A DNA stretch of 64,000 nucleotides from Hyposmocoma kahamanoa (GCF_003589595.1 NW_020654748.1:4880167-4944166); one strand, 5' to 3'. Counted from the first letter of the stretch, positions 1-12,250 are shown. A program made the numbers and translations. Notes: generated by a model not told the origin, from the sequence alone.

Positions 1-585
1 CGTGGACATACCTATCGGGAATGAGCTAGGCAGGCAGATAATATTAAGTGTTTACCAATGATACTTATCCATAGTTGGGGAATTAACGTAAAGCCCCTGG
101 CAAAGGCGATATTAGTTGCACAATATATTTCATTTTGCTTTGACCCAGGGGCCTTCTTGTTACAATTTATAATTATTATATAATTTATGTATGGTGCCCT
201 TAATAACCATTATAAACATATCTGAACAAAACACTCTGTTGCTTATATTAATCTATGATTTATGTCTTGTTTTAACACGCGTCATTACATGCTTGCAAAA
301 CGAAATGGTTAGTGTGAAATTTTGTATACTATCTCGCTATGATCAAATTATAATGCATAAATTAATCAAAAACCACAACATTACTTACCGAATCAATATG
401 AATAATTAAAAACTTTAGATTAATGTTCACACAATTAGTCAAATAGCGAAATGTGAGCAACACACCGATGTAAATTATTTTTCAAAGAGGACCGCATCTG
501 CATCCGCCATCTTGAATGTTTCACCATACATCAGTGAAACACAGCGTGTGTATGGGAAGCCACATCTAGTACGCCAGTACACAGA
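1..585. other. Non-coding stretch, no gene seen
   Basis: No coding or repeat family is recognised. The only structure is a short inverted repeat around 'GCCCCTGG' (about 92-155). The open frame at 191-409 is AT-rich with no recognisable motif and is probably chance. Confidence 0.4.
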
Positions 586-587
586 TC

Positions 588-798
588 GGCGCCTGTCCAT
601 GGCAGTTCCACTTAAACTGTAAAGTTCTGAGTTGTACTACCATTGCGCCCGTCACAAGTTGACAAGTCCCATGGGCCTATAATTTCATCAGCACACTTAC
701 CCTTCAAAACCGGAACACATTAATACTCATATTACTACTTGGTGGCGGAATTAAGTAAGGTGGCAGTATTTCCTTGGATGGAGATCTACTACTATTAA
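588..798 (-). repeat. Rep-D copy 1
   Basis: Reverse-strand member of the dispersed family described at 35558-35855. It holds the landmarks 'GTTGACAAGTCCCAT', 'AATTTCATCAGCAC' and 'ACCCTTCAAAACCGGAA'. Both ends are eroded. Confidence 0.8.
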
Positions 799-887
799 TT
801 TATCAATGCTGTAACTATTTATTTTCTTAGATTTCGATTCTGTTTTCAAATCCAGAATTTCAATTCTATTGTCATATTTACTGCATA

Positions 888-951
888 TTTTTTTAAATGT
901 TTATTAAAAGCCTTGACTGTATATATTTTTAAATGTTTATTAAAAGCATTT
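888..951. repeat. Two-unit tandem duplication
   Basis: The 19-mer 'TTAAATGTTTATTAAAAGC' occurs twice, about 38 bp apart, with 'TATATTTT' or a variant before each copy. It is a small local duplication in AT-rich DNA. Confidence 0.6.
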
Positions 952-1395
952 ATTTTTTCATACATGCTAAATATTTACTCACATAACTCACATTACGTGA
1001 AACTTGTCTGGTACAGAGGTAAGTAGAGACTGCTGATCTCGAGCTGTGGCATACGTTTGTCGCTTCTTCGCGTAGCTAAATCTATCATATTTTAGCTCTT
1101 GTTTATTGAATCGTAGTAGAACATGCAAGTATGAATTCACATTAATTTAAAGACTTCGTTAGCCTAACGATTATAGCTATAATAATGTATTGAGTGAGGA
1201 GGCACCAGGTTCAATTCATGGTGGAATAATTTATACCTACCTAAAGATTATTATAGTTGTATTTCTTAGTATATAACTTTACATGTTAATTTACAATGTG
1301 GTCCACCGTTAACTAAGTTCTCGAAACGTTTTAGCTTTCGTGTTTCAGATGCAGAAACCACTAAATTGTTTTACTTTAGTTAATTACTCAGTTAA

Positions 1396-1629
1396 ATGAC
1401 ATACAGCATTTTGCTTTGGGTTAATGCCGCCGACATTAACAGTATCTTTGTCTTGCAAAAACGTGTTGTTAGGGCAATTTACAAACTGGGTCCCAGAGTG
1501 TCTCTAAAAGATAATTTTAAAGAAATTAACATTCTTACGTTAGTCCAAAAAAATACGCGAAATGGAATTTATGTTGACAGGAATAGTCACTTTTGCATGA
1601 AATATTGTGTTAGACGTAACGAGGAATAG
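1396..1629 (+). pseudogene. Non-LTR reverse transcriptase C-terminal fragment
   Basis: A 77-residue open frame carries the block 'SILLWVNAADINSIFVLQKR' followed by 'VVRAIYKLGPRVSLKDNFK' and 'INILTL'. This is the conserved region after the palm domain of insect LINE ORF2 proteins, where 'LQKRAVR-I' precedes a short helix. The reading then decays into unrelated residues. No upstream RT palm (YxDD) is present, so this is a dead 5'-truncated copy. The class (Jockey-like or RTE-like) is inferred from recalled family patterns and is uncertain. Confidence 0.65.
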
Positions 1630-2004
1630 AAATAAATGAGTTTTTTTTATCAGTCTTCGTAAAGTAAAAAAATATATTTAAGGGGAAACTCAACGCCTCA
1701 AAATTCTGGTTGATTTATTTTATTTATTCAAATAACAAACAGTCATTTACAAACAATTGTCTGAGAATAGTGTATATAAACAAACCTACAGTACCGTACA
1801 TTGAAACATAAAACGTAAATAGTGCAAATACGTGACGGGTACAAAATATCTACATTATACTACCTAATACCTACAAGACGTCTTGTGTTTTAGACTTTGT
1901 CTGACTTTTTATTCCACCCTGTGTTATAGGCACATAAACGACATAATATTCGTAAAATAAAATTTTGAGAAAAACATATTTTTCAGAAAAATAATTATTA
2001 TTTC

Positions 2005-2279
2005 CATTGACTTACAAATAAATGGACGACGGGTCTAATACAAAAACCACGAAAAAAATGTCCTAAGTCAACCTATTTAAACGAAGTGACATGTAAAGGA
2101 ATATGAAAAAGCTTTTAAATTGTAATGTCATCGCAGTACTGTCTAATTTTGCTTGCTTCGTTGTCAGTCAAACAAACGAAGACTAAAGCGTGAATGACGC
2201 TCTGTATACGATTTTAACGCCCTATAAGTTCGGACACTTTTTAGTGCGGACCCGACGTCCATATAATTGTAAGTCAATG
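2005..2279 (+). mobile_element. MITE-M copy 1 with perfect 8-bp TSD
   Basis: The terminal inverted repeats are about 30 bp. The left end reads 'CATTGACTTACAAATAAATG'; the right end is its complement with A/T changes and is followed by a shared 'GACG-CGGGTC' block. The flanking octamer ATTATTTC occurs at 1997-2004 and again at 2280-2287, a perfect target-site duplication. An 8-bp duplication fits the hAT or P superfamilies. There is no transposase, so the element is non-autonomous. A second copy lies inverted at 61868-62095; this copy is about 47 bp longer internally. Confidence 0.85.
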
Positions 2280-3074
2280 ATTATTTCGAATATTTTTCCT
2301 ATCTTTCCACGTATGACAGTTGACATCTGTCAAAAGCTGAAAGTACCTGCTGAACAAAAAAGATGGAGTAATTATAAAAACTTTCATTCGCTGTTCAATC
2401 ATTTTAAATCTCTTTTTACTGTAACCTGCTTTTAGCTATATAATTTTATTTTATAATTCTAAACTTCAAAGGATACTAGTAAACGTACAACATAATATGA
2501 GCCTTCGAATTATATTTTTGCAATATTTCAGAATTTTTTTGAAAATCTTCTATTTCAAATTTTTCAGAAAATTACCAAACAGTAACTAAAACTTTATGTA
2601 TGAAAATGCTAAATTAACAGGACACCGACGTACATAAAGTCCTTCAATTGTCACGTCTGTGTCACGTAGTACGTTGAGAACACTTATGGCTCTTAAAACA
2701 TTCAGTGACACGCAATTTGCTACTGTAATAATGTAACCGACCCAATTTCTGTGTAAGCACAAATGCTTGAGCGAAAAAGTTACATCTTAGAATTAGGACT
2801 GAGGATTCAGATGAACAACTTAACCTTTTTCCCTTGCTTTTTATTGTGCGATGAAAAATTGTCTGCAATGAATTTGTGGGACAACAAATGTCTTTATGCC
2901 GTGACAGAGTTTTTAGGCTTGGATATTCTACTACTCCTATTGTCGCTTTATTACACTTTGTGTAATAATGAAAATTTTAAATGAGTTTTGGTTAAATAAG
3001 CTTTTTTGCTTTACAAAATCACTTAACTACTCGTGAAGCAAAATATTCTATTACCAATTAATAATTGTTTTAAT

Positions 3075-3127
3075 TATCTTATTATTATTATTATTATTAT
3101 CATTATCATCTTCATCATCATCATTTA
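3075..3127. repeat. ATT/ATC trinucleotide microsatellite
   Basis: A run of TTA units grades into TCA/TCT units. The low-complexity 'open frame' over it (poly-Ile) is an artefact of the repeat. Confidence 0.8.
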
Positions 3128-3609
3128 TTTCAGACTCTCGTCTTTCCAAGGGCCTAAAAGACTAATTTTGAATTTTTATTATTTGTTTCTCCCATGTTAT
3201 GTTTATATGCGTGTCTGGGCTTGTGTAACAAACAGTTTTATTTTTGTTTCTTCCAATTAGGAATATCGGTGATTTAATTTGAAATAAGGGGTGCTGCCTG
3301 TTCCCATGTCCACGCAAGTATTGATGGTGCAAGTTCCGCCTCCAGAGCAGCTGTGAATCCTAAAAGGCATAAAAACGCTCACTCAATCCAGCTTTATGTC
3401 TTTTGCGACGGAAACCCTAATGTCCTGGGAGCAACCGCTCTATAAACAGTGAATGAATAAAATGAATTAATGAAAACTAAAAGAGCTTTTAGTCCACCGT
3501 TTTGAAGCCCTACTTAGCGGGCTACTTTAACTGGGACTAACGTTGAAATTTTTAAAATGAAGTTTGACTTCGAGTAAGCAAAAATGGCGGAGCTAAGTAA
3601 TGAAACAAT

Positions 3610-3672
3610 TTTTCCGGATCAACCGTCACCATGGGACCCGTAAAGGGCCCAAAACGTTCGTTTTTTTTTTTT
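3610..3672 (+). repeat. Repeat H copy 1 ('CCATGGGACCCGTAAAG')
   Basis: A short conserved segment reads 'ACCATGGGACCCGTAAAGGG', then 'CCAAAACGTTCG', and runs into a poly-T tract. The same motif recurs at 28998-29060 and, shortened, at 41520-41562. The parent element is not recognised. Confidence 0.55.
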
Positions 3673-4654
3673 GAAAAAACAATTAAACGCGATTTAAATC
3701 CGGAAAAAATAGTTTAATTTCTTATGTGTAACAATCGTGAAAATCTAAGAAGTCGATAAGTTTTTCGTATTCGAAAAACGAATTTTGCCTAATTTCAAGC
3801 AAGAATTTAAACTAAACTTTTAGTTTATTTTTGCTTATAATTTCGAAGCCAGGTTCGTTTTAAAAATCTCACAATAAGTCTAGCGATCCAAAGAAAAAAT
3901 TTAAGCTCCTCTCACATATCAGCGTATCAAAATAACACACTCACGTAACACGCACACACACACACGTACGCAAAAACACATTTTTGCAGATATTATGTTA
4001 ATTGCAGATACATTAACTGCCAGCAATATATAAGTGTATCTAATTATGGGAGAAGACACTGATTTCCATAACACAGGTCACTGAACCTAATTCGGAAGCC
4101 AGGGCCTTACAATGAAATGTAACTTTTCCGTTCAAATAAACAATTAATATTATTATTAACACTTTTCAAAACCCAGTGCTAAGAAAAAACAACTCATGCA
4201 AAATATGAATTAATCACGCTTTACGATTGTGTGACTACCGTTCAACGATAAAAGGCTCAACTCCAGAATTCAGTCAACCTTATGAATATTGCTAAGTACC
4301 ATAATGTGTAAGTTAAGCACAGAATAGAGACACTTCTGAAGCGGCGCCAAAATGTAAAGATGGGTGACTAAATTATTGCATGTCGACACTCAACTCTTGC
4401 GATATTAATATTTTTTAACATTGAAAATAATCTAAACGATCGCAGACCAATTTCGAAACGATTTCCCGGAAGAATTATTTAATATGGTTAGTGATATGTT
4501 TAGTTACAAGTGCATATGTTTAGTTTAGTTACAACCCTATTTACGTTGCAATGACGAGTGTCAAATGGTGCCTCTTATTTTTATGACGACTATAGTACTT
4601 TATTGTATTAACACACACCTATATGTGACAAAAAATTAGACACAGCAGTATGTA

Positions 4655-4832
4655 TCGAGTTTCAAAGGTAAGGGTGCTGGTGAAATTACAGACACATGAT
4701 ACTTGTCAACTTATGTCTCATGGTGACAGGCGCAGTGGCAGTGTTCCTCAGATATTTGCAACTGCTATGGACAGGCGTGTCGCTAATCACCGCACGATTA
4801 GTTCGTCCCGTCACTTGGTATAAAAAGAAAGA
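4655..4832 (+). repeat. Rep-D copy 2 (5'-truncated)
   Basis: It starts inside the family at 'TTTCAAAGGTAAGGGTGCTGG' and runs to the 'CGTCCCGTCACTTGG' end with an A-rich tail. It abuts the LINE fragment at 4862-5117. Confidence 0.8.
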
Positions 4833-4861
4833 GAGATAAGTTACCAACTTACCCCGCTGGT

Positions 4862-5117
4862 TCAGCAACCTGAAATGCGTCTTGGCCTCGGATACGAATT
4901 GGCGTCATCGCGCCCTTTCTTGTGCGATCTCGTCCCGGTTGTCTGCGTGCAGAGCGCGATGGTCTTTCTCCACTTCGTCCTTCCATCGGTAATTGCACCG
5001 ACCAAACGATCGTTGACTACTAGGACGTTTCATGTAGGCCTTTTTCACCGCCCTATGAGCTGGCAAGTTACCAACGATAGAAAATAAATTGTCGTCTAAT
5101 AAAAAGAGTTCCTTCAA
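4862..5117 (-). pseudogene. RTE-like reverse transcriptase C-terminus, dead
   Basis: The minus-strand reading contains 'YRWKDEVEKDHRALHADN', 'EIAQERAR', a TGA where the family has Trp, then 'RQFVSEAKTHFRLLNQRGK'. This is the basic 'RPKYRW-DEVEKDLRAL' tail found at the C-terminus of many insect endonuclease/reverse-transcriptase LINE proteins. The same tail occurs at 16612-17140 (plus strand), so this is a family and not a host gene. Truncation and the internal stop make it a pseudogene. A stretch with similarity to SINE-C leader sequence follows near 5218-5345, and an AGA repeat lies at 5332-5349. Confidence 0.7.
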
Positions 5118-5889
5118 AAGAGAATAAGATCATAGTTCCTACTTTTTATTGTATCCTTGGAATAGTCTATACTGTCGTAGCCCAGAAGGTATTGACGCTA
5201 CTAGCTGCTGCTAGTAGTACCCGCCATATTGAAGTGTAGGACATGTTTGCCATCGTGATGAACTTCGTACTCGCCGATTGTTGCCCGTACACAGGACATG
5301 AATAGTGTTCTATTGCGAGCAAGCTCCTTAGAAGAAGAAGAAGAAGAAGGTTTATTTGAAACCCATGCTAGAAGCTAAATGAACTCCTATAACATATTAC
5401 AGTTTGTTACATGTCTCCTAAAAACAATCAATTAAGGCAAAATTCCCAATGCTAGAAAATAAAAGTAAGCTGTCTTATTGACTAACGTAGCTAAAGTGCT
5501 TTGTTCATCCTGCGCGATAGGTGTTCAGCTATTTTATGGCACCATAAAGATAGTAAGCAAATGCCTGGATAATGTAATGCAGTGTTAATATTACCTTGCG
5601 ACATTTATATTTACTACTTTTACGTAATAATGTTATGGAGGTTTTGGAATTGGCTTTTCTGTTGAGAATACGAATATAGCGCAGTCATAAATTACATTCT
5701 CCATTATACGCCGTCGGCTTCCTTTGCGATAGCAACGAAAAAATACGTTGTATTGCAACTTGAAAGTTTGAGCAGGTTCATGTAACATTTAGCAGATGGG
5801 ATAAGCCCCGACCCGCATGCTGGACTACAAATATGATCTCAACCCTTTCCTTAACCGACGTGCTCAATAGTGTGACGTATATAGGTTAT

Positions 5890-6158
5890 ACCTGCACCTG
5901 GCGGTAATCGATACGTTTGTCTATAACAGTTGCAGTGCTACACAGAACTTTAAATTGCAAAGCGTTAAGGGTCACTGTCACTTCACTCATGTTTCACGTC
6001 CAGAAACATGAGTTGAAAAATCCCATGTACCTGTAATTACACTAGCACTCTTACCCTGCAAACATAAACGCAATAATTCTCACATTACCACTTGGCAGCA
6101 GAAATAGGTAAGATGGTAGTATTATCCTGCACAAACTCTTTCACAAGGAGTCATACTG
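5890..6158 (-). repeat. Rep-D copy 3 with hairpin replacement
   Basis: A nearly full-length reverse copy. Where other copies read 'CCTGAGACATAAGTTGAC', this one carries a perfect hairpin, ACTCATGTTTC / GAAACATGAGT, with a 7-nt loop (5985-6013). The hairpin replaces family sequence instead of adding to it. Confidence 0.8.
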
Positions 6159-6179
6159 AAAATAATCTTTTATCACATG

Positions 6180-6350
6180 GCAGTCATAAAGATAATATGA
6201 ACTTCGTAAAACAACAATGTGTATGTGAAATTTTATAACTCTCCTACTAAACATAAAAAATTTTGACTAATTTCATTTCTAGATTCTTCAAACTTTTCTC
6301 CTGAAAAGTTGCCACCAAGCAAATATGGCTTTATTCACCAAGGGTGCCAT
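6180..6350 (+). repeat. Repeat J copy 1
   Basis: Shares 'ATCTTTC/TTCTAG-ATTCTTCAAAC', 'CTGAAAAGTTG' and 'AATRTGGCYTTATT-ACCAAGGGTG' with 10290-10440 and 18770-18920. The segment is about 170 bp. It is a dispersed repeat of unknown class. Confidence 0.5.
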
Positions 6351-6529
6351 ATTAGTTAGTTTCGGTTCATAAATTCACTGTGTTGTCTTCTTCAATTTGT
6401 CAAAAAACTATTTAAAAGGTTACAAAAAATATATATCATCAACCCATATTATCGCCCATCAGTGCAGTGCAATGCGCGTTCAGAAACGGATGCTCCACTA
6501 CACAGTGAGTTAATTATTATTTATTTTTT

Positions 6530-6874
6530 TTTATATATATAATAGACACACGCTTGGCCACAATCTCACCTGATGTTAAGCGACGATGTGACCGACGATG
6601 GGACGCGTTTGCCTAAAAAATGCCTATTCACTCTAGCCTTGAATAGCCCCAAATTGTACTTTTCGGGAAATACAGATGCCGGTAGAGCATTCCATTCCTT
6701 TGCCGTACGCATCAGAAAGGAGGAAGCAAAGCGCTTAGTGCGAATAGGTGGAATATCAACGACATAAGAATGGAGTGCTCCGGACCTTCTAGTCGACCGA
6801 AGGAGGAACGGTGAGGGCGGAACCAAATTATAACTCGCGTCTCGCGGGCACAGGCCGCTGCGCGTAATTGACAA
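6530..6874 (-). pseudogene. Jockey/CR1-type LINE 3' end with RT C-terminus
   Basis: The minus-strand open frame (102 residues) holds '[20 protein letters not shown]' followed by '[18 protein letters not shown]'. This is the classic C-terminal 'sFi-rta-lWNsLP--vFp---nl--FK-rv' block of Jockey/CR1-like LINE ORF2 proteins. Downstream on the same strand is the lepidopteran LINE tail 'ACATCAGGTGAGATTGTGG', ending in TATATA and poly-A (6520-6560). The element is 5'-truncated. It abuts, head to head, the Gag-like frame starting at 6868. Confidence 0.8.
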
Positions 6875-8037
6875 TGGGTTCCCAGCAACTCATTGCCAAT
6901 AAGCTCCTAGCGTTTATTCAACACGCCATCGACACCATGGAAGAAGTCAGTATTGTGCAGATCTGCAAATCGAATTTCAATGAGGATGAGATTTGCAGTG
7001 GCAAGATGCTGTTGTTCCAGAGCCTCGGTAAAGCCGAACAGATGCCATCTCGCCGGAGGAATGGAGGCGTGAAGAGTCTCCAGGATATCATCACACTCCT
7101 GAAGGAGACTGACCTGGACGACGTGCCCACATTCGTGGCGAAGGAGTTGCACAAGCTCACGTTTGACCACGTCGATGTCACTAGGCTGCTGAAGGACATT
7201 ACGTCCTTGAAGTCGAGCCTAGCCGAATTACAATGTAAATTAGAGGCTTCGGATAATACCGTAAGTGAGCTGCGTGCCCACGTTGCTTTATGAAGCAACG
7301 CTGCTTCGGTATGTAGGTCACCAGAAGCCTCTAATGTATACATGCGTCGTGGGGCGCAAAATGCATCCGTTTGCAGTGTCGAGTCGGTACATTCGAATGC
7401 ACCGATCGCTGTTGCCACCGCGCGTGATGCACCGCGCTCCTCTGCCCGTCCCTCCGCCTCGGCGGAAACGTCAAGCGTACGCACGTCAACCCCTACACGT
7501 GCATACGCCGCTGTAGCCGCTTCAAGTAGCCGACCCGCCACTTTGAAACATGATTGGCGGCAATCTACTAAGGGATAAGGTAATTCCCGTGTACCAGTCT
7601 CCGAAGTTGTAAAACAACAGAGTCAAATGGACTGGTGCGACGAGGACGCCTTCACAAAAGTGGAGAAGAAGAAGAACAGGAAGGCCATCAGCCGTAACCA
7701 ATGTGGCACAGCACTGACAGGACCAAACTTCCTGCTGCGTCCGGCCACACCGACGACGCTGCTGTACCTGTCGCGGCTGCATTACTCCACAAAGTCTGAG
7801 GAGATAGTGAAGTATATCAGACATAAAGCCAAATACACCCTAAGGGCCGAGCGGTCGGAGTACCGCCACAACATAAATTTCAATTCGTTTGTGGTGAGAG
7901 TATCGACCGAACATCTGTCGACCTTCATAAAGGAAGAATTTTGGCCGAAGGGTGTCTTATATCCGCGATTCCGCAGCCGGTTATCCGACACCAGATTGAG
8001 CCACATGTCGCCGACAAGTGCAATTCGTATAGGTTAG
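6868..8037 (+). pseudogene. Gag-like ORF1 of a retroelement, two in-frame stops
   Basis: A single frame runs for 390 codons, broken only by TGA at 7291 and TAA at 7576. The ATG is at 6874. Residues 1-140 are helical and acidic with a heptad-like end ('LLKDITSLKSSLAELQCKLE'). The middle is Ala/Pro/Ser/Arg-rich. The last third begins 'DWCDEDAFTKVEKKKNRKAI' and holds a compact fold-like stretch with 'LYLSRLHYSTKSEEIVKYI'. This last part resembles the RNA-binding ORF1 domains of non-LTR elements. No zinc knuckle and no ORF2 follow. A 3' segment with 'CCTGAAATAAATAAAAATTA' (about 8084-8103) suggests its own poly-A end. No host role is implied. Family membership is inferred from overall pattern. 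Confidence 0.65.
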
Positions 8038-8109
8038 TTAGAAATAGTGTTTTATTATATTGTATGTATGTTAATCTGTGGCCTGAAATAAATAAAAATT
8101 AAAATTATT

Positions 8110-9440
8110 ACGTACAGATCTCCCCTAAGGACCCGACTTAGGCCATAGTCCGCTACCGTAGCCCTACACTGGTTGGAAAGTTCACTCGTTTTTTCAAAGG
8201 TTGTGATCCTTTTTTCAAGGTGCTGCTTACGAAATCAGAGTGGTGTTTTCCTTCACTGTTAGCGTTGGGTATTACTGCTAAATATTCACAAATTTAATTT
8301 AAGTATATGAATAATACCATATCTATTTAATATCATCTGTATTGCAGCACTGTTTATACATAGTCCTACAATCTTCACTAGCATAGATATCTGGAATAAA
8401 TTTCAATTAATTTCATCTGACGAACATTTCTCTGCATATCAAAGGCTTTGCAGCGTTTCGATTTTGCTCCAACACATAGGGTCGTACAAAATACAGCTTG
8501 ATTATATTTACTGATATGGATACCTAAGTCTATCACCAACCAAATAATGCTATATTCTTCAATGATCCAATAACATTTGGAGTTCCTAGTGACTATGGGA
8601 TATGTAAAGTAGCCTGAGAAATTAGTTTCACTTCCAAAATCTAATTACTCTTAAACGTTTGCTACAACATACTTCCGTGGTGTTGTAAAATATGTTAACA
8701 ACTTTACTACCCAATGTAAAGTTGTTAACGCAGTCTGCAAACCTGTATACCTAAAAAACATCTGAAAACTACCTTGTATAAGTTTCTTTCCGATAGGTGC
8801 CCGATAGGTGGTCTCAAAGTAAAAAGCAAGCTTACACTAATTTCAAATTTCTTCGAAGAAGTCGCCAACTATGCTTCTGGGTCCTGGATATGATTTTAAA
8901 TACTTTAGACTTTAGTTGCCTACTTTAAGTTTCGTAGCAGTCACCAAACGTGTTGTGAAAGCAAAGTATTAATGAAATAGTGTAAAACAGCGTACAGACG
9001 CACGTAATAAATCACAAACAAGTTTACTATGGTCAGGTGGCGGTAAGAGAAAGACTAGGGAAGAGGGACTTGAAATCTTAACTCAAAACCCAAAGAGTTT
9101 AGCACTATAGTCTCTCAGTCGACAAAACAGACAAACAAATTAGTGCAAACAATCATAAAGAGATATCGCTACAATGCTCCAAATCCAAAATGCAGAAAAA
9201 ATGTTATAGTTGTAAAATCTTGAGAATACGATAATATACATTACTTTTATAAGAAATACGGTGATGATCCTCTTACCCCATCTTTTGAGGTAAGTTAGCA
9301 CAATTTGTATGTTTTCGGGAAATATATCGTAAGTATTGAATTTAGCATAATGATTGTTAAAACATATAAATCTGATAAACATAGGCAAGTTTAGTGTCCT
9401 TCAAAATTGTTTTAATTCTTTTTTTAACTTTTCTTCCTAG
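8110..9440. other. No gene or repeat recognised
   Basis: AT-rich sequence without a supported feature. The minus-strand frame at 9140-9388 is hydrophobic and AT-biased and looks like chance. Confidence 0.4.
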
Positions 9441-9444
9441 ATTT

Positions 9445-9507
9445 CATAGGGATAACTTTTAAAAAAACCTCACCTGACCTTCATTACAGTTAAAAGTTAT
9501 CCCTATG
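9445..9507. repeat. Perfect 18-bp inverted repeat
   Basis: CATAGGGATAACTTTTAA (9445-9462) and its exact complement (9490-9507) flank a 27-nt spacer. There is no poly-T terminator context, so it is not obviously a transcription terminator. Confidence 0.85.
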
Positions 9508-10289
9508 CATTTATAATAATGTTGTTGATTTTAAGTCGTTTAATTTTGACAAAAAGTGATATATCTGGAACTATATATTTTTTGTCACATTACATCCTGT
9601 GCCTCAGCCCTGCATAGCCAGAACATAGTCTACTAAAATCAGTCCTACTTATTTGCAAATCTGCAGAATATAGTTCCAACATTATCTTCCATGATGAATA
9701 GATAACTCGGAGGAAAGGAAATTGCTTTCCCTCGTACATCGTACAAGTATACTTACCTATTTGTAACGTAAGCTTATTACATAATAACCTTTATAACCTT
9801 GGCAATCTCTAACGTTTCTTGCGTATTTTATTAAAATAAACGATATCAAATAATCGTAGAATGGAGTATTATAACAGACAACGTTTCTAATATGGTATGG
9901 TGAATCGTAACTTGGCATAGAACATGGACGTCCCTCAAGGTACGATTCTAGTTCCATATCTGTTGTTTTTTTATGTCAATGATTAAATTAGCCTTCGAGA
10001 GTAGCTGTGAGATTTGAGTTGATGCGGAAACGACGAGATGATTCATGGCATTCACTCATGGTAGGCGGGTTGGCAACCACATCACAATGAATATGCAAAT
10101 TGCAATGCAAAATACTCGATTTCCACTCTCAATAATTTGGAACGTAATGATTGGCTTATTGGGGTTGAATTCGGATCGCTAACAAAATTTTAAATACCTC
10201 TACTGAGGATTATAAAAATAGAATTTTGAAATTTAACAACGTACCATCGATTGAAAAAAGCCGTGTATGATCATACGTCGAACATCGTA

Positions 10290-10440
10290 CTTTTATAACG
10301 TGAAATCCATAAAAATAATACGAACTACATGAAAGAAATTGAGCATAAAGAAGTTATCGGATGATTTCTTTTGTAGAATCTTCAAAACTTGAAAAGTTGT
10401 AATTTCGAAAATGTGACATTATTACATCGAGGGTGCGAAA
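10290..10440 (+). repeat. Repeat J copy 2
   Basis: Shares 'GAACTACATGAAAGAAATT', 'TAGAATCTTCAAAACTTGAAA' in part and 'ATTACATCGAGGGTG' with copies at 6180 and 18770. More diverged in the middle. Confidence 0.5.
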
Positions 10441-10671
10441 TGTTAATTCTTACACTATGATAGAAATAAAAAAAAACATATAAACGACAAGTCAAACATT
10501 TTTCAAAAAGTATTTTCATACCCAAATATGAAAGCAATTTTTTTTTCCAATTTAAAGAAATGTATTGAGATTCATCAAAACTGGTCCATAAAACTATTTT
10601 CTTTCATCTTCTTCTATATTTTATGCCAATGATCCGATATAGATCCGATTATAAGCCAAGGATTATTATCC

Positions 10672-10880
10672 TGTTGGATTCGAACCTAGTCTAACGCTCT
10701 TCTAACTGAGCTACGGAACCAGCAGACCTTATGAATTTTTCTATGTACTTGTTGCAGATCTTTGTCTTTGTTTGATTAACGAGTTTTTGCCGTAGCGCCA
10801 TCTGCGAGAAATCTTTCTTCTTTTTTCGTCACTTAGCCAGTCTTTACAGCTACCAGCGGCTGACTAGAGATGTCGCTTCA
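10672..10880 (-). mobile_element. SINE-C copy 1 (tRNA-like)
   Basis: On the minus strand it reads 'GGCTGGTAGCTGTAAAGACTGG'-like leader, then 'CGCAGATGGCGCTACGG', then 'TCTGCTGGTTCCGTAGCTC' with an A-box-like 'TAGCTCAGTTAGAAGAGCG' and a B-box-like 'GGTTCGAATCC'. The tRNA-like part follows a leader of about 150 bp. It matches 33600-33870 over the same order of parts. Confidence 0.75.
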
Positions 10881-11081
10881 ATAATTTATAAAGTTAAGTT
10901 TATTGAATATTACGATATTTTATTAGTTTGTTATAACTATGAATACAAGGATCATTTCCATGATTTTTTTTATTGTACAATGCGCACGTAAAGTCAAATA
11001 ATGTCACTCCGAGTACATTGTGTATGTCTGTAATTTTAATTGTTATATTTCGTCGATACAGCTTACAGAGCAATATATATT

Positions 11082-11395
11082 GATTGAGAGGTTTGCACAC
11101 CCATTTACGTGTTGTCGCCATCTACAAGGCCCGGGTTCGGTCCCCGGCCAGGTTGGTGTAGAAAAATGAACTTTTCTAAGTTGTCTTGGGTGTTTGTGGC
11201 ATCGTCGTTGTTTCCGTTTTTCATAATACAAGTCCTTTATATACTTTTAAACTTTCGCGTTGCATTGTACTAACATTTGGAAATGGAAATAAACGTCGGG
11301 AAACTAGGTAGGAGTGAAAAATACCTATTCGGATGTATAAGTCCTTAAGTTACTAACTATGAGATCGGAACAACGCATGTGATGTTGTCTAATAT
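11082..11395 (+). mobile_element. SINE-B copy 1, interrupted
   Basis: The head 'GAGAGGTTTGCACAC' leads to the B-box-like 'CGGGTTCGGTCCCCGGCC', the body 'GGGTGTTTGTGGCATCGTCG' and the tail 'GATCGGAACAACGCATGTG'. About 100 bp of unrelated DNA lies between 'AAGTCCTTTA' (11231) and a second 'AAGTCCTTAAG' (11339). Matches 13488-13694. Confidence 0.7.
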
Positions 11396-12250
11396 TTAAT
11401 CTGTCAAAGTTTGTCAGCCACTGGGATAGCTGCGGGGTCAGGTACGGCAGCGACTCTACTATCTGTCAAAGTTTGCTCTCCAAGACTACTGGACCTACTG
11501 AAATGTTGTTTTTTTTTTATGTAAAAATGCTTTTTAAATATACGTAGTGCACAATGGCTTCAATAGTAATACATATTAAAAATTGTATTTTTTTTATTTT
11601 TTTATTGGCGCGGGCAGAAACTCTATTTTTTAAATTATGTCAACATTATGTTTCGTTTCAAATGGGGTAATGTTACTTTTAACGACTGCGATATTTATTT
11701 GAAAGCATAGCCGTCGTTATTATTTGTCACACTTGCCATTTTTCAGTTGCGTCAACTTCGTGCAATATATTTTTCATTTTTAAATTATATACCCAGAGGT
11801 TTTAAAAGCTCACTTTAATTCGGCACAATGCGGGTTGTATAGCAATGACCCAAAAATGATGCATACGAAACTCTTTCACCCTTACTACAGCATAATATCC
11901 TTTGTTCGCTTTAAATCAATATTTTTTTATAGAAAAATGCGGTACGGCATCAAAGAAATATAAAGGTGGATATGAATTACATTGAAAGGTTCATAGTGGG
12001 TTTCGTATGAAAAGAATGTCAAGGAATTTATTTCGCAACCTTTGCGTATTAGTCAAAGGACAAGTATGTCAGTATTGTTATGTTTATTGTACATTTTCTC
12101 CAGTTCTATGAATATTTGTTCGTTTGTAAAAAAACTTCAGAAGATACTATCAAATAAACATCCTACCTCTTTGTTGAGTCGTGAAGTATATGATACATTT
12201 CATGACGAAAGACTTTTCTATATTTATGATTACACTAACTGATATTATGT

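Noticed and set aside
6918..7541. 207-codon minus-strand frame
   Set aside because: Shadow of the plus-strand Gag-like ORF1, which has collinear coding features and a downstream poly-A end.
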